A DNA stretch of 64,000 nt from Bog-756 sp963778165 (GTDB lineage Bacteria > Actinomycetota > Acidimicrobiia > Acidimicrobiales > RAAP-2). Location: assembly GCA_963778165.1 (NCBI GenBank), contig CAVZTE010000005.1, positions 186,001 to 250,000 on the forward strand. Reading direction: 5' to 3'. A model generated the notes under the pieces. The model made no database searches and was not told the origin of the DNA. It worked only from the letters and a program-made list of their open reading frames with translations. Numbering within the stretch: the first letter of the stretch is position 1; each line of letters opens with the position of its first letter. Of this stretch, positions 51,607-60,262 are shown piece after piece. Position numbers and translations under genes: made by a program.

Positions 51607-53647
51607 GGTCGATCACCGATGACCCGGGAGCCGCCGCAGTTGTGGCACCGGCCGGCGCGCCATTGCTGCCCACCGCGGCGAGGAGAGGAGACCCGCCCAC
51701 CGTCGGTGGTGGCTCCCCGGTGTGGAATACCAGCCGTTCCATCCGCTGGGTCCAACGCCGCTTCTGGAACTCGAGGATCCCTTCCGGGTGCGAGGCGTAG
51801 GTGAAAGCGCCGAAGGCAAAGAGCACGAACACCAGGCTGTTGCCGCCGAAGCGGGCGGGAAGGTAGGTGAGCAGCTGCTGGATGACCACGAACCCGAAGC
51901 CGGCGTTGATGGCCCCTTCCACCGTGCTGACCCCGGTGGTGACCACGATGACCACGAAGGCCAGGGACAACTGGTAGTTGAAGTCGTTGGCGCTGACCGA
52001 CTGCTGCTGGATGGTCATCAGGGTGCCCCCGATGCCGGCCACCACCCCGGACAGAGCGAAGATCAACACCCGCTGCCAGGTGAGGTTGATGCCCAACCCG
52101 GCCGCCGCCGTCTCACTGCCCCTCATGGCGGCCAGATACCGCCCGGTGGTGCCCTGGCGGATCAGGAGAACGCCGGCGATGCAGACCACCAGCACGATCA
52201 TGGCCATGATGAAGAAGGCGTGACCGTCAGGGTTCAGGATGTCGAGCCCGACCCACTTGGACTGCACACTCAGTGGCGAGCCGTTGCTGGTCGAGAGCTG
52301 TGGGAAGACAGCACTGTCGAAGAAGAGGGCAGCGGCGATGGTCATCAACGCCAGCCCCAGGCCGCGCAGCCGCAACGAGGCCACCGCCAGGACCACGGCC
52401 ACCGCACCGGCTGCCACCGCTCCGACCAGCCCGCCCAGCAACAGGCTCAGCCCCAGATGGTTGGCCAACTGGGCCGCGGTGAAGGCACCTACCCCGGCCA
52501 GCATGGCCTGACACAGCGAGAGCTGCCCGCCCATGCCGGTGATCAGGGTGATGGACAAGAAGATCACCGAGAAGGCCAGGCCGGCGTTGAATACGTTCTC
52601 CCAAGTTTTGGGCATCCAGGTCAGCATGGAAACGATGAAGGCGGCCAACAGGATGTACCAGCCGATCCGGATGATGCGGTCGATCTGCGGGGCCCGGAGT
52701 GCTGCGGTGGTGGGTGGTGTCGGGGGGTCCACCGAGGCCAGCGGGTCCTTGGCCTCACCGAGTTGGCGCAGTCCGGGCACGATGAGCAGGGCCGCCACCA
52801 GCACGATGAAGGGGAGTGAGGTGAGGGCGGCCGACGACCACACGCTGTTGGCCGGGAGATATCCCTGCAGCACGGTGTCGAGCACACCCATGAGGATCCC
52901 CACGATGGCGGCGATGGGCATCGACCGCAGCACGGCCCAGGCCGCGGCGGCGAAGGCCGCCACCACCAGCGTGGCGTAGTCCTCGGACTGGAGTTGGCCG
53001 TAGAGCGGAGCGAGTAGGACGCCGGCCAGGCCGGCCATCAGGCTGGACACGGCCCAGGCCACGGCCACCACCCGACCGGAGTTGACCCCGTCCAGCTGGA
53101 CCAGGCGCCGGCTCTCCACCGCACCGCGCATCTGCAGGCCGAGGGGGGTGAGCCGCATCAGCACCACCAGGGCCAGCAGGACCACTGCCGTCACCACCAC
53201 CGTGCTCAGGGAGATTCCGTTGATCGGGGTGCTGGCCACCCGGAAGTAGACGATGTTGGGGTTGAACAGGATGCTGGGTGGGTTGTACTGGTTGTTGCTC
53301 CCGAAGATCACCGGCAACAGGGCCGGTATCCCCACGAACAGGGTGATGCCGGTGACCAGCTTGGCCGTGGTGTTGGAGTTGGGGATCTTCCGGAACAGGT
53401 AGCGGTCGAAGATCAACCCCAGCGCCGGGGCCAGCAGTACCACCGACAACAAGAAGGCCAACCAGATGGGCATATGCCGGTTCTGCACCAGCAGGGTGAA
53501 GATGAACGCCGACACGTAGGCCTGGGCCCCGAAGGCGAAGTTGAACACCCCTGTGGCCTGGTAGGTGAGGACCAGGCCCACGGCCACCATGGCGTAGGTG
53601 CACCCGAAGGGGATGCCCGGTATGGCGAAGCCCAGGAAGTTGGACAC
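51599..53647 (-). CDS. fused LivH-LivM ABC permease
   Basis: 682 aa. Residues 1-300 are a LivH-type permease (GIPFGCTYAMVAVGLVLTYQ, VFNFAFGAQAYVSAFIFTLL, GLQMRGAVESRRLVQLDGV), and residues 330-640 a LivM-type one (GMGGQLSLCQAMLAGVGAFT, SLRLRGLGLALMTIAAALFF, RYLAAMRGSETAAAGLGINL). Both have the EAA-like loops that dock the ATPases. Normally these are two genes; here one chain supplies the whole channel. About 16 transmembrane segments in all. The cytoplasmic C-terminus after residue 640 is long and Pro/Ala-rich. Confidence 0.85.
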   Translation of the reverse strand: MSNFLGFAIPGIPFGCTYAMVAVGLVLTYQATGVFNFAFGAQAYVSAFIFTLLVQNRHMPIWLAFLLSVVLLAPALGLIFDRYLFRKIPNSNTTAKLVTGITLFVGIPALLPVIFGSNNQYNPPSILFNPNIVYFRVASTPINGISLSTVVVTAVVLLALVVLMRLTPLGLQMRGAVESRRLVQLDGVNSGRVVAVAWAVSSLMAGLAGVLLAPLYGQLQSEDYATLVVAAFAAAAWAVLRSMPIAAIVGILMGVLDTVLQGYLPANSVWSSAALTSLPFIVLVAALLIVPGLRQLGEAKDPLASVDPPTPPTTAALRAPQIDRIIRIGWYILLAAFIVSMLTWMPKTWENVFNAGLAFSVIFLSITLITGMGGQLSLCQAMLAGVGAFTAAQLANHLGLSLLLGGLVGAVAAGAVAVVLAVASLRLRGLGLALMTIAAALFFDSAVFPQLSTSNGSPLSVQSKWVGLDILNPDGHAFFIMAMIVLVVCIAGVLLIRQGTTGRYLAAMRGSETAAAGLGINLTWQRVLIFALSGVVAGIGGTLMTIQQQSVSANDFNYQLSLAFVVIVVTTGVSTVEGAINAGFGFVVIQQLLTYLPARFGGNSLVFVLFAFGAFTYASHPEGILEFQKRRWTQRMERLVFHTGEPPPTVGGSPLLAAVGSNGAPAGATTAAAPGSSVIDRG

Positions 53648-53690
53648 TCTTGGGGGCCCGGCCCCTACTCGAGACCGGTTGCCGGGCGGT

Positions 53691-55043
53691 TCATGTCCCC
53701 GGGGTGCCGGCGGGAGGGGTTACCGGCTTCGTGTCCTTGGCGCTGGGCCCCACGCAGACGAAGACCTGGGTGCCCTTGCCGTAGACCGGGACGAACTTCT
53801 TCCCATCGACCTGGACGTAGGCGCTGCAGGTGGGATAGGTGGTGCCGGTGTGGGACACCTTCCAGTTGGTGATGGTGGTGAGACCCCCGGCCGTGAAGTT
53901 GGTGATGTTGTTGGTGATCTTGATGATGTTGGCCTGGGTCAGATCGTTGCCGGCCAGTTTGATGGCGTCGGCCAGCAGGATGGCCGACTGCCAGCCCTGG
54001 AGGGCCACACCGTTGTAGGTGTAGGACGGCTCGTACTTGTTCATGGCCTTCAGGTAGGTGAGCATGCCCGGGTAGGTGTTCCCGTACTTGGAGGTGTTCA
54101 CCTGGTACGGGACGTTGCCCGAGAGGTTGAAGAACACCCCTTGCATCAGGTCGCTGTACTGGTTGAGCAGGGACTGGTCGTAGCCGCTGAGCCAGAGCTG
54201 GTGGAGTTTGAGGTCGTACTGCTGGATGGCCCGGGCCATGGTGATGTTGTCCGACTCCTGCATGCAGCTGATGACGAACTGGGTGCCGGCCTGTTGCATC
54301 CGCTGCACGGCCGAGGTGTAGCTCCCGCCCAACTGGGCACCGAAGTCCACGTAGCTCACGTTGAACCCGGCCTTCCTGAGGTCGTTGGCCGAGGTGTTGC
54401 AGGCGTCGTACGACGACGTGATCGACGGTCCGTAGCTGATGATGGCCACGTTCTTCGCATGGACCTGGTTGATCAGGTAGGCGTAGGCCGGCACACCGGC
54501 GGCGTAGTTCTGGACCGATCCCCCGGCGGCGAAGAGGTTGGCGGGGCCCTGCCAGTTCCCGCTGACGTTGTACCCGTAGGTGGGGGTGCCGGTCTCGACG
54601 AAGTAGTTCGGGGTGAACCAGTACGAGGCCACCATCACCGCAAAGGCATGATCCTGGTCGATCAGGGTGTGGGTGAGCTGGGTGAACTGGCTGGGCTGCC
54701 CGCCGTCATCGAGGTTGTAGGCCAGATTCAGTTTGCGCCCGTTGATCCCGCCCTCGGCGTTGACCATGTCGAAGTACGCCTGGATGCCGGGCGACAGCCC
54801 GTCGAAGTCGGAAGCGATGGCACCGGTACGGGTGGAGATGGCCCCCACGTTGATGGCGGTCTTGGTGACCCCCGGTGAGTCCCCCGACGAGGGAGTCGAG
54901 CCCGCTGTCGTCGACGTCGACGAGGCCGCGGTGGTGCTCGTCGTGGTAGGCGTGCTCGACGAAGAGGAGCAGGCGGAGGCGATGATCGCGACCCCCAACA
55001 CCACTGCGCCCGGCCACACCCAATTCCCCCGGTGTCTCCCCAT
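53691..55043 (-). CDS. branched-chain amino-acid-type substrate-binding lipoprotein (LivK-like)
   Basis: 450 aa. GAVVLGVAIIASACSSSS is a lipoprotein signal with lipobox ASAC. The mature protein has a Ser/Thr-rich linker, then VTKTAINVGAISTRTGAIAS, FDMVNAEGGINGRKLNLAYN, and NVAIISYGPSITSSYDACNT, the two lobes of a LivK-type binding protein. ATG at 55043 follows AGGGTGG. It captures the substrate for the LivHM-LivG-LivF importer encoded just downstream and completes a five-component system. Confidence 0.88.
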   Translation of the reverse strand: MGRHRGNWVWPGAVVLGVAIIASACSSSSSTPTTTSTTAASSTSTTAGSTPSSGDSPGVTKTAINVGAISTRTGAIASDFDGLSPGIQAYFDMVNAEGGINGRKLNLAYNLDDGGQPSQFTQLTHTLIDQDHAFAVMVASYWFTPNYFVETGTPTYGYNVSGNWQGPANLFAAGGSVQNYAAGVPAYAYLINQVHAKNVAIISYGPSITSSYDACNTSANDLRKAGFNVSYVDFGAQLGGSYTSAVQRMQQAGTQFVISCMQESDNITMARAIQQYDLKLHQLWLSGYDQSLLNQYSDLMQGVFFNLSGNVPYQVNTSKYGNTYPGMLTYLKAMNKYEPSYTYNGVALQGWQSAILLADAIKLAGNDLTQANIIKITNNITNFTAGGLTTITNWKVSHTGTTYPTCSAYVQVDGKKFVPVYGKGTQVFVCVGPSAKDTKPVTPPAGTPGT

Positions 55044-55130
55044 TTCCACCCTTCCGTTGTTAGGCGGTCTGCTCCGTGTCAACCGCTCCACAGCGGCCTC
55101 CCCAGAGGTCGAACGCCGAGCCAGTTCTTA

Positions 55131-55153
55131 TGACACGAATGTTAGTGATGTCA
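55131..55153. promoter_or_regulatory. inverted repeat upstream of livK-like gene
   Basis: TGACA (55131-55135) and TGTCA (55149-55153) are complementary arms around 13 bases, 88 bp before the binding-protein start, in the 254-bp gap after the CoA-transferase gene. No other gene signal is seen in this gap. A regulator site is possible. Confidence 0.35.
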
Positions 55154-55297
55154 ACCGTAGCGCCTTTGACCAGCCCCTACCTGTGCTTCCGGGAGAGGTT
55201 CTACCCCGATCCCGATGGTTCAAAGATGCACTTCGTCCACATCGGCATGGAACCATGATGGCGCGGCGCACCCGGGTGGGCACGCGCCCCGGTCCGG

Positions 55298-56971
55298 TCA
55301 GCGCAGGAACTGCCGGTGCCGGTCGTAATTACGGAGCTCCAGGACCTCGTCCAGGGTCACCGGGGCCAGTTCGCTGACGTCGTTGGCCACCTCGGGCTCC
55401 CAGCCGCAGGCCGCGGCCATGGCCCGCACCCGTTCCTCGAACGGCGCGGGGCCCGAAGGGACCGCCGCTATCCGCAACCTCCCGTCGATCCGCCGCAGGA
55501 TGCCACGGTCGGTGACCACGCTGGTCACCCGCTCCCCCGGGGCGGTCACGTAGGCCGCGGTGGCCGGCAGCCGCGCCGGACGGCCCAGGGTCACCACGGC
55601 ACAGGCGGCAGCCCGGCTGGCCACGTCGTTGGCGCCACCCGATCCGACCAGAAACCGCCCATCGCCCAACTGGGTGGAGTTGATGTTCCCCCACTGGTCG
55701 ACCTCGGCCGCCCCCAGGCAACCGATGGTGGCGGTGGCCGGGCCTCCCACGACCATGCCGAGCACGGTGGAGGAGTCCGAGAGCATGGAGGTGCCCGGGA
55801 AGACCCGGTGGTTGAAGATGTAGGGGTCGGCCGGCGTCGGGGTGTAGTCCCACAAGCCCAGCTCGGCGGTGAGACACACCGATCCGCCGGCGGCACGGTC
55901 CCGGGCCACCGCCACCCAGGCCGCCAGATTGGCCACCCCGGCCCCGGCCAGCACGGCATCGGCCCGGTACTCGGCCACCAGTGCCTGCACCTCCCGGGCC
56001 CCGAGGGCCGCCGCCACTTCCCAGTCGCTGATCGGAGGGTCGTCAGGCACCGGATGAGCGGCAGCGTCCTGTCGCCACGAGCCGGGGTCCGACCGCAGCC
56101 GCAGGCCGATGAGGCGGTCCGGGCCCAGCCGATCCAGGTAGCGGGTGTGATCCGGTGGTCCCAGGACGTGCTCTTGGGCCCAGGCGTCGAAATCCCCCCG
56201 GGCCGCCGCGGCAGCATCGACCCAGAACGGGATGTCCTCGCCATAGCCGGCCACCGGAAGGCCCGGGGCGTAGCAGCCGCCGGGGTGGGCGCCGAAGGGG
56301 GCCTCCACCACGGCCAGCACCCGGTGAGCGGGGATCTTGATCCGGTGACCGAGCTCTTCGAGGTCGTCGACGATGGCCTCCACGGTGGCCACCACCCCGC
56401 GCCGGGCCGCCCACGCCCCCCAGGTGCCCTCGAGCATGGGCTCGGAGATGGCCAGGTTGCCGTGGGCGTCGGACAGGGCGGCGTGACACAGGGCCACGTC
56501 CGGGACCAGGGGGGCCAGCAGCCCCACCGGGCCGAAGGCCGAGTCCGCCACCGAGTACGCCGGATTGCCGGCCAGGTCGGAGCCGAGGATGGAACCGGTG
56601 ACGATGGCCGGCAGGCCGCGGGCCGCGGCCTCGAGCCGCTGGCCCAGGGTCAGGATCGACCAGTGCTCCACCGCCACCTCACCGGACTCGTAGGCCTCCT
56701 TGAAGATGGGGTTGGGGGCATACGACGGGAAGCTGTTCCCCGAGTAGGCGGTGACCACGCTCCGTAGCATCCGGCCCCGGAAGAACAGCGCTCCCAGGGC
56801 TCCCAGGCTGCTCATGATGAGGGTCATCTGGGCGTCGGTGCGCCAGAACTGCCGGGCCATCTCCCTGGCCGCGGCGGTCCACCGGCTGTGTCCGAGCATG
56901 ATGTGGACGGCATCACCGGGCTCGATGTGCCGCTCCACGGCGTCCTGCAGCGAAACGCCGACCTCGGTCAT
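55298..56971 (-). CDS. fused alpha-beta CoA-transferase (IpdAB-like)
   Basis: 557 aa. Residues 1-280 correspond to a class I CoA-transferase alpha subunit (GDAVHIMLGHSRWTAAAREM, HAALSDAHGNLAISEPML, VEAPFGAHPGGCYAPGLPVA), residues about 340-557 to a beta subunit (DAVLAGAGVANLAAWVAVAR, CLTAELGLWDYTPTP with the catalytic Glu, AAEVDQWGNINSTQL). The SDAHGN and EAPFGAHPGGCY blocks resemble IpdA, the DQWGNINST block IpdB, the pair that opens the last steroid ring in mycobacteria. It may transfer CoA or act as a ring-opening hydrolase. The ATG at 56971 is chosen because the family begins there; an in-frame extension upstream has no homology. Divergent TetR nearby. Confidence 0.8.
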   Translation of the reverse strand: MTEVGVSLQDAVERHIEPGDAVHIMLGHSRWTAAAREMARQFWRTDAQMTLIMSSLGALGALFFRGRMLRSVVTAYSGNSFPSYAPNPIFKEAYESGEVAVEHWSILTLGQRLEAAARGLPAIVTGSILGSDLAGNPAYSVADSAFGPVGLLAPLVPDVALCHAALSDAHGNLAISEPMLEGTWGAWAARRGVVATVEAIVDDLEELGHRIKIPAHRVLAVVEAPFGAHPGGCYAPGLPVAGYGEDIPFWVDAAAAARGDFDAWAQEHVLGPPDHTRYLDRLGPDRLIGLRLRSDPGSWRQDAAAHPVPDDPPISDWEVAAALGAREVQALVAEYRADAVLAGAGVANLAAWVAVARDRAAGGSVCLTAELGLWDYTPTPADPYIFNHRVFPGTSMLSDSSTVLGMVVGGPATATIGCLGAAEVDQWGNINSTQLGDGRFLVGSGGANDVASRAAACAVVTLGRPARLPATAAYVTAPGERVTSVVTDRGILRRIDGRLRIAAVPSGPAPFEERVRAMAAACGWEPEVANDVSELAPVTLDEVLELRNYDRHRQFLR

Positions 56972-57091
56972 GTCGCGGCCGGGGAGGGCCGACCACCGAG
57001 GGCGTCGAGGGCGTTCCGGGCATACCGATAGCGGCGGGCGGAACTGGTCATCGTGTGAGGTTATCCAACCTGGAACTACCATTCGCCAGGC

Positions 57092-57859
57092 ATGGTCACC
57101 GACGGCGAGGGCGCTCGTTCGACGACGCCCCCGGCGAAGTCGAAGGCGACGACGAAGAAAAAGACGGCGGCGAAGGCTTCGGCCACCCCTCGGAACGCTG
57201 GCACCCGTGGGGCCAAACAGAACCCCGGACCGGGCGATTTCCCCATCGGCGGACCGGCCAGCAAGAGGGCCCTACGCAGCCAGGGGCGCCAGACCATGCA
57301 AAAGCTCCTGGACGCCGCCATGGTGGCCTTCGATCGACGCGGCTTCCACGCCACCAGGGTCAACGATGTGGTGGACATCGCCAACATGTCGCACGGAACC
57401 TTCTACCTGTACTTCGACAACATGAGCGATCTGGTCCGGGCGCTCACCATCGAGGTGGCCACCGACGCCTCCGAGCTGTACGGGGCCCTGACCCAGGCCG
57501 GCACGGCGCTCGACGGCGAGAGCCGGGACCACCTCCGGGCTTGGATCGGCGCCTACTCCACGCTCTGGCTCCGGTACGCCCCGCTCTTCCGCTCGTGGAC
57601 CGAGCTGGCCACGGTGGACGACTCCATGGGCTCCCGCATCCGTCGGACCCTGGCCACCATGACCGACGCCATGTCGGCCCAGATCGCCTCGGCCGGCATG
57701 GCCGGGGACCTGAGTCCCGACGTCACCGGGTTGGCGGTTCTGGCCATGCTGGACCGCTTCCACTACCTACGGGACTTCCTGGGTCAACCGGTCGATGACG
57801 AGGCCCTGGAGACCCTGACCACCATGGTCCACCGGGCCCTGTTCACCAGGATGGAGTGA
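57092..57859 (+). CDS. TetR-family regulator with long basic N-terminal tail
   Basis: 255 aa. The first 65 residues are Lys/Ala/Thr-rich (KSKATTKKKTAAKASATPRN) and disordered-looking. TetR helix-turn-helix follows: GRQTMQKLLDAAMVAFDRRG and VDIANMSHGTFYLYFDNMSD near residue 100. The C-domain is of the usual ligand-binding kind. It is divergent from the CoA-transferase gene and may regulate the catabolic genes on either side. The tail could strengthen DNA binding; some actinobacterial regulators have similar tails. Confidence 0.85.
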   Translation: MVTDGEGARSTTPPAKSKATTKKKTAAKASATPRNAGTRGAKQNPGPGDFPIGGPASKRALRSQGRQTMQKLLDAAMVAFDRRGFHATRVNDVVDIANMSHGTFYLYFDNMSDLVRALTIEVATDASELYGALTQAGTALDGESRDHLRAWIGAYSTLWLRYAPLFRSWTELATVDDSMGSRIRRTLATMTDAMSAQIASAGMAGDLSPDVTGLAVLAMLDRFHYLRDFLGQPVDDEALETLTTMVHRALFTRME

Positions 57860-57906
57860 GCCTCCGGCTCCAACGAGGCCGGTGGCCCTGGCCCAGCGCC
57901 GGCGCC

Positions 57907-58410
57907 TCAGTCCATCAGGATGTCGACGGGCGCTCCCAGAGCGTCGAGGTCGAACCGGTCGTTGTCCTCGCGGTAGCGCAACCCCTGCACGTTGAAGAGC
58001 CGGACCGAGTCCGCTCCCACCGGGTAGGGGCCCCAGTGCCACGTCCCCCGGTGCAGCACGACCGAGGAGAGCGGGGGAATCAGGAACGCCCGCACCTGGT
58101 CGATGTCGGCCGGTGTGATGGGGTCGAGGGCCGCCGGAGCCACCACCACCACCGAGGTGACGTCCAGCGGCATCACCACCTGGGTGTGGGTCACGTGGCG
58201 GAACAGCTCCTGGCAGCGCAGGCCGCCGGGGGCCTCGGGGACCTCGTCCCGCCGGTGGCCGATGAGGTTGACATGGGCGTCGTGCCAGACGTAGTCGAGG
58301 AGGTGTTCCCCGTCCCTCGGGTCGGTGTCGGCCACCGGCAACCAGCCGAACGGTGACCACGCCTCGTTGTCCAACGGCTCCGGTGTGATCTGGCGGACTG
58401 CGTCACTCAT
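57907..58410 (-). CDS. ureidoglycolate lyase-like cupin protein
   Basis: 167 aa. ITPEPLDNEAWSPFGWLPVA is the family start, LFRHVTHTQVVMPLD near residue 70 and HRGTWHWGPYPVGADSVRLF near 120 are blocks of the ureidoglycolate lyase (AllA) beta-barrel. AllA splits ureidoglycolate to glyoxylate and urea in purine breakdown; no other allantoin gene is here, so another hydroxy-acid substrate is likely. Convergent with the TetR gene and divergent from the cupin gene. Confidence 0.8.
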   Translation of the reverse strand: MSDAVRQITPEPLDNEAWSPFGWLPVADTDPRDGEHLLDYVWHDAHVNLIGHRRDEVPEAPGGLRCQELFRHVTHTQVVMPLDVTSVVVVAPAALDPITPADIDQVRAFLIPPLSSVVLHRGTWHWGPYPVGADSVRLFNVQGLRYREDNDRFDLDALGAPVDILMD

Positions 58411-58535
58411 CTGGCTTGCTCCAGGGCGATCTCATGTGGCGATCTAGTGTGAGCATGAACCTAACATCGGCGTCAACGACGACACCGCCCCGGTGTCACC
58501 ACGCCCGACAGCATGGATAGAGGAGGCCAACGGTC

Positions 58536-58919
58536 ATGGACGTACGCAACATCGAGGACGTCGCTCCCATCGCCGAGCACAACGGCACGGTGCCGGTGTG
58601 GTGGATGGTCAACTCCCGCGAGCTGAAGGATGCGACCGATGGAGGCTTCTTGGAGTTGGTCAACGAGTTCGAGGTGGAGGGCGGAGGTTACGTCTACCCG
58701 CACTCCCACCCCACCCACGAGTTCTATTACGTGCTCCGGGGAAGGGGCGTGATGACCATCGCCGGCGAGGACCGCGACATCGCCCAGGGTGACCTGGTCT
58801 ACATCCCGCCGGACGCCGTGCACAGTCTCCGGCCGGTCACCGAACACGCCCCGATCCACTGCTTCTGCTTCGCCATCGGGGTCAAGGGGTCGGGCCCCAT
58901 CGACTACACCACCCACTGA
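58536..58919 (+). CDS. single-domain cupin protein
   Basis: 127 aa. VYPHSHPTHEFYYVLRGRGV near residue 53 is cupin motif 1 (G-x5-H-x-H-x3-E) with the metal ligands; IPPDAVHSLRPVTEHAPIHC near residue 90 is motif 2 with the third His. A small metal-binding isomerase, dioxygenase or ligand sensor. Next to the lyase-like gene, it may act on the same acids. No ligand can be named. Confidence 0.82.
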   Translation: MDVRNIEDVAPIAEHNGTVPVWWMVNSRELKDATDGGFLELVNEFEVEGGGYVYPHSHPTHEFYYVLRGRGVMTIAGEDRDIAQGDLVYIPPDAVHSLRPVTEHAPIHCFCFAIGVKGSGPIDYTTH

Positions 58920-58960
58920 GCTCGGCCGGCCCGGGCCTGAGGCCATCGGGTCCGGGGCGC

Positions 58961-59596
58961 TCAGCCGGTAGCGCCACCCTCCACCAACGAAGCGTCCAGG
59001 TGGAGGAGCTCCACGGTGGTCGACCCGGAGCTGAGCGCAGCGAAGTACTCCTTCTCGCCCGCCTCGCGGGCCCGGCCGGCGGCGATGACGTCGTCGAGCC
59101 TGGCGCCGGGGACCACCACCACCCCGTCCACGTCACCGACGACCCAGTCCCCCACCGATACCGGGGTTCCGGCCACTGTGACGTCGAGGCCCACCGTGCC
59201 GCGGTTGGACTTGGTGGCCCCCCGCAGGGCCACGGTTCTCGAGAACACCGGGAAGTCCAGCCGCTCCAGGGCGGCCACGTCACGCACGCCCCCGTCGATC
59301 ACCAGCCCGGCCAGGCCTCGGGCCAGAGCACCGGTGGTCAGCACCTCGCCCCAGTAGCCGCGGTCGGGCACGTCGCCGACGTCGACCACCAGCACCGAGC
59401 CGGCCGGGGCCCGGGTCACGGCCACGTGGATGCCCAGGTTGTCCCCGGGGGTACAGGTGACGGGATACGCCGGTGCGGCCAGGGAGGCCCCGGTCCAGGC
59501 CGGGCGCATTCTGGGTGGCATGGCCAGGGCCCCCGACTCACCCAGGGTGGCCGCCCCCAGTCCGCTCAGCACGGCGGCAACATCGATGGGGTCCAT
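58961..59596 (-). CDS. RraA-family protein (4-hydroxy-4-methyl-2-oxoglutarate aldolase-like)
   Basis: 211 aa. GDNLGIHVAVTRAPAGSVLV near residue 50, GYWGEVLTTGALARG near 80, VIDGGVRDVAALERL near 98 (the DGGxRD motif with the catalytic Arg-Asp) and GDVDGVVVVPGA near 155 match the RraA/HMG aldolase fold. Enzymes with DGxxRD and the metal-binding Glu are class II pyruvate aldolases or oxaloacetate decarboxylases. The RidA gene ends 1 bp before this start, so the two act together, probably on an oxoacid. Confidence 0.85.
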   Translation of the reverse strand: MDPIDVAAVLSGLGAATLGESGALAMPPRMRPAWTGASLAAPAYPVTCTPGDNLGIHVAVTRAPAGSVLVVDVGDVPDRGYWGEVLTTGALARGLAGLVIDGGVRDVAALERLDFPVFSRTVALRGATKSNRGTVGLDVTVAGTPVSVGDWVVGDVDGVVVVPGARLDDVIAAGRAREAGEKEYFAALSSGSTTVELLHLDASLVEGGATG

Positions 59597-59597
59597 G

Positions 59598-60137
59598 TCA
59601 GGCTCCTTGCTCCGGTTCGGGACGGATGGCCACCGTCACTTCGATCTCCACGGCGCCGCCCCTGGGGAGGGCGGCCACGCCGATGGCCGAGCGGGTGTGC
59701 CGGCCGGCCTCGCCGAACACCCGGGACAACACGGCGCTGGCCCCGTCCACCACGTCGGGCTGGCGGTGGAAGTCCGGGGTCGAGGCCACAAAGCCGGTGA
59801 CGGTGAGCACCCGTTCGACCCGGTCGAGGGTCCCGAGCGCCACCTCCAGCACGGCCAGGGCGTTGAGGGCACAGATGGCCGCGGCCTCGGTCCCCTCCTC
59901 GACGGTTACCGTGCTCCCCAGGGTTCCGATGCAGGTCAGCTCGCCGTCCACCCGGGGAAGTTGGCCTGACGTCCGGGCTACGCCACCGTGCACCACCACG
60001 GCGTCCAACGGGTCGTGCGGGGGGTGGGGGCCGTGCAACCGGAGCCCGAGCTCGGCCAACCGGCCCCGGACCCGGCCGGTCCCATCGGAGCTGCCGCCCG
60101 CAGGAGTGACCGGGACGTCGTCGACAGAACGGGACAT
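59598..60137 (-). CDS. RidA-family protein (imine/enamine deaminase-like)
   Basis: 179 aa. ARTSGQLPRVDGELTCIGTL near residue 60, AAAICALNALAVLEVALG near 85, VLTVTGFVASTPDFHRQPDV near 110 and ARHTRSAIGVAALPRG-like RHTRSAIGVAALPRGGAVEI near 148 are RidA (YjgF) blocks, with the Arg of RHTRSAIGV in the active pocket. These deaminate reactive enamines, for instance 2-aminomuconate or 2-aminoacrylate. The ATG at 60137 is preceded by GGAGG; the RraA gene follows by 1 bp. Confidence 0.83.
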   Translation of the reverse strand: MSRSVDDVPVTPAGGSSDGTGRVRGRLAELGLRLHGPHPPHDPLDAVVVHGGVARTSGQLPRVDGELTCIGTLGSTVTVEEGTEAAAICALNALAVLEVALGTLDRVERVLTVTGFVASTPDFHRQPDVVDGASAVLSRVFGEAGRHTRSAIGVAALPRGGAVEIEVTVAIRPEPEQGA

Positions 60138-60262
60138 GGGGCGGCGACCTCCGGTTACGGGCCGGGGCACCTCCCGGCGGGACTCCGAGATGCTACCGCC
60201 GTCCACCGGCCGGGTCTGACGCCACCGTCACAGAACTTGGGGTTCGCATAGAGTGATGCGCC

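Noticed and set aside
57907..58410. Purine degradation role of the ureidoglycolate-lyase-like protein
   Set aside because: No allantoinase, allantoicase or urease gene is in the window; the family includes members with other substrates.
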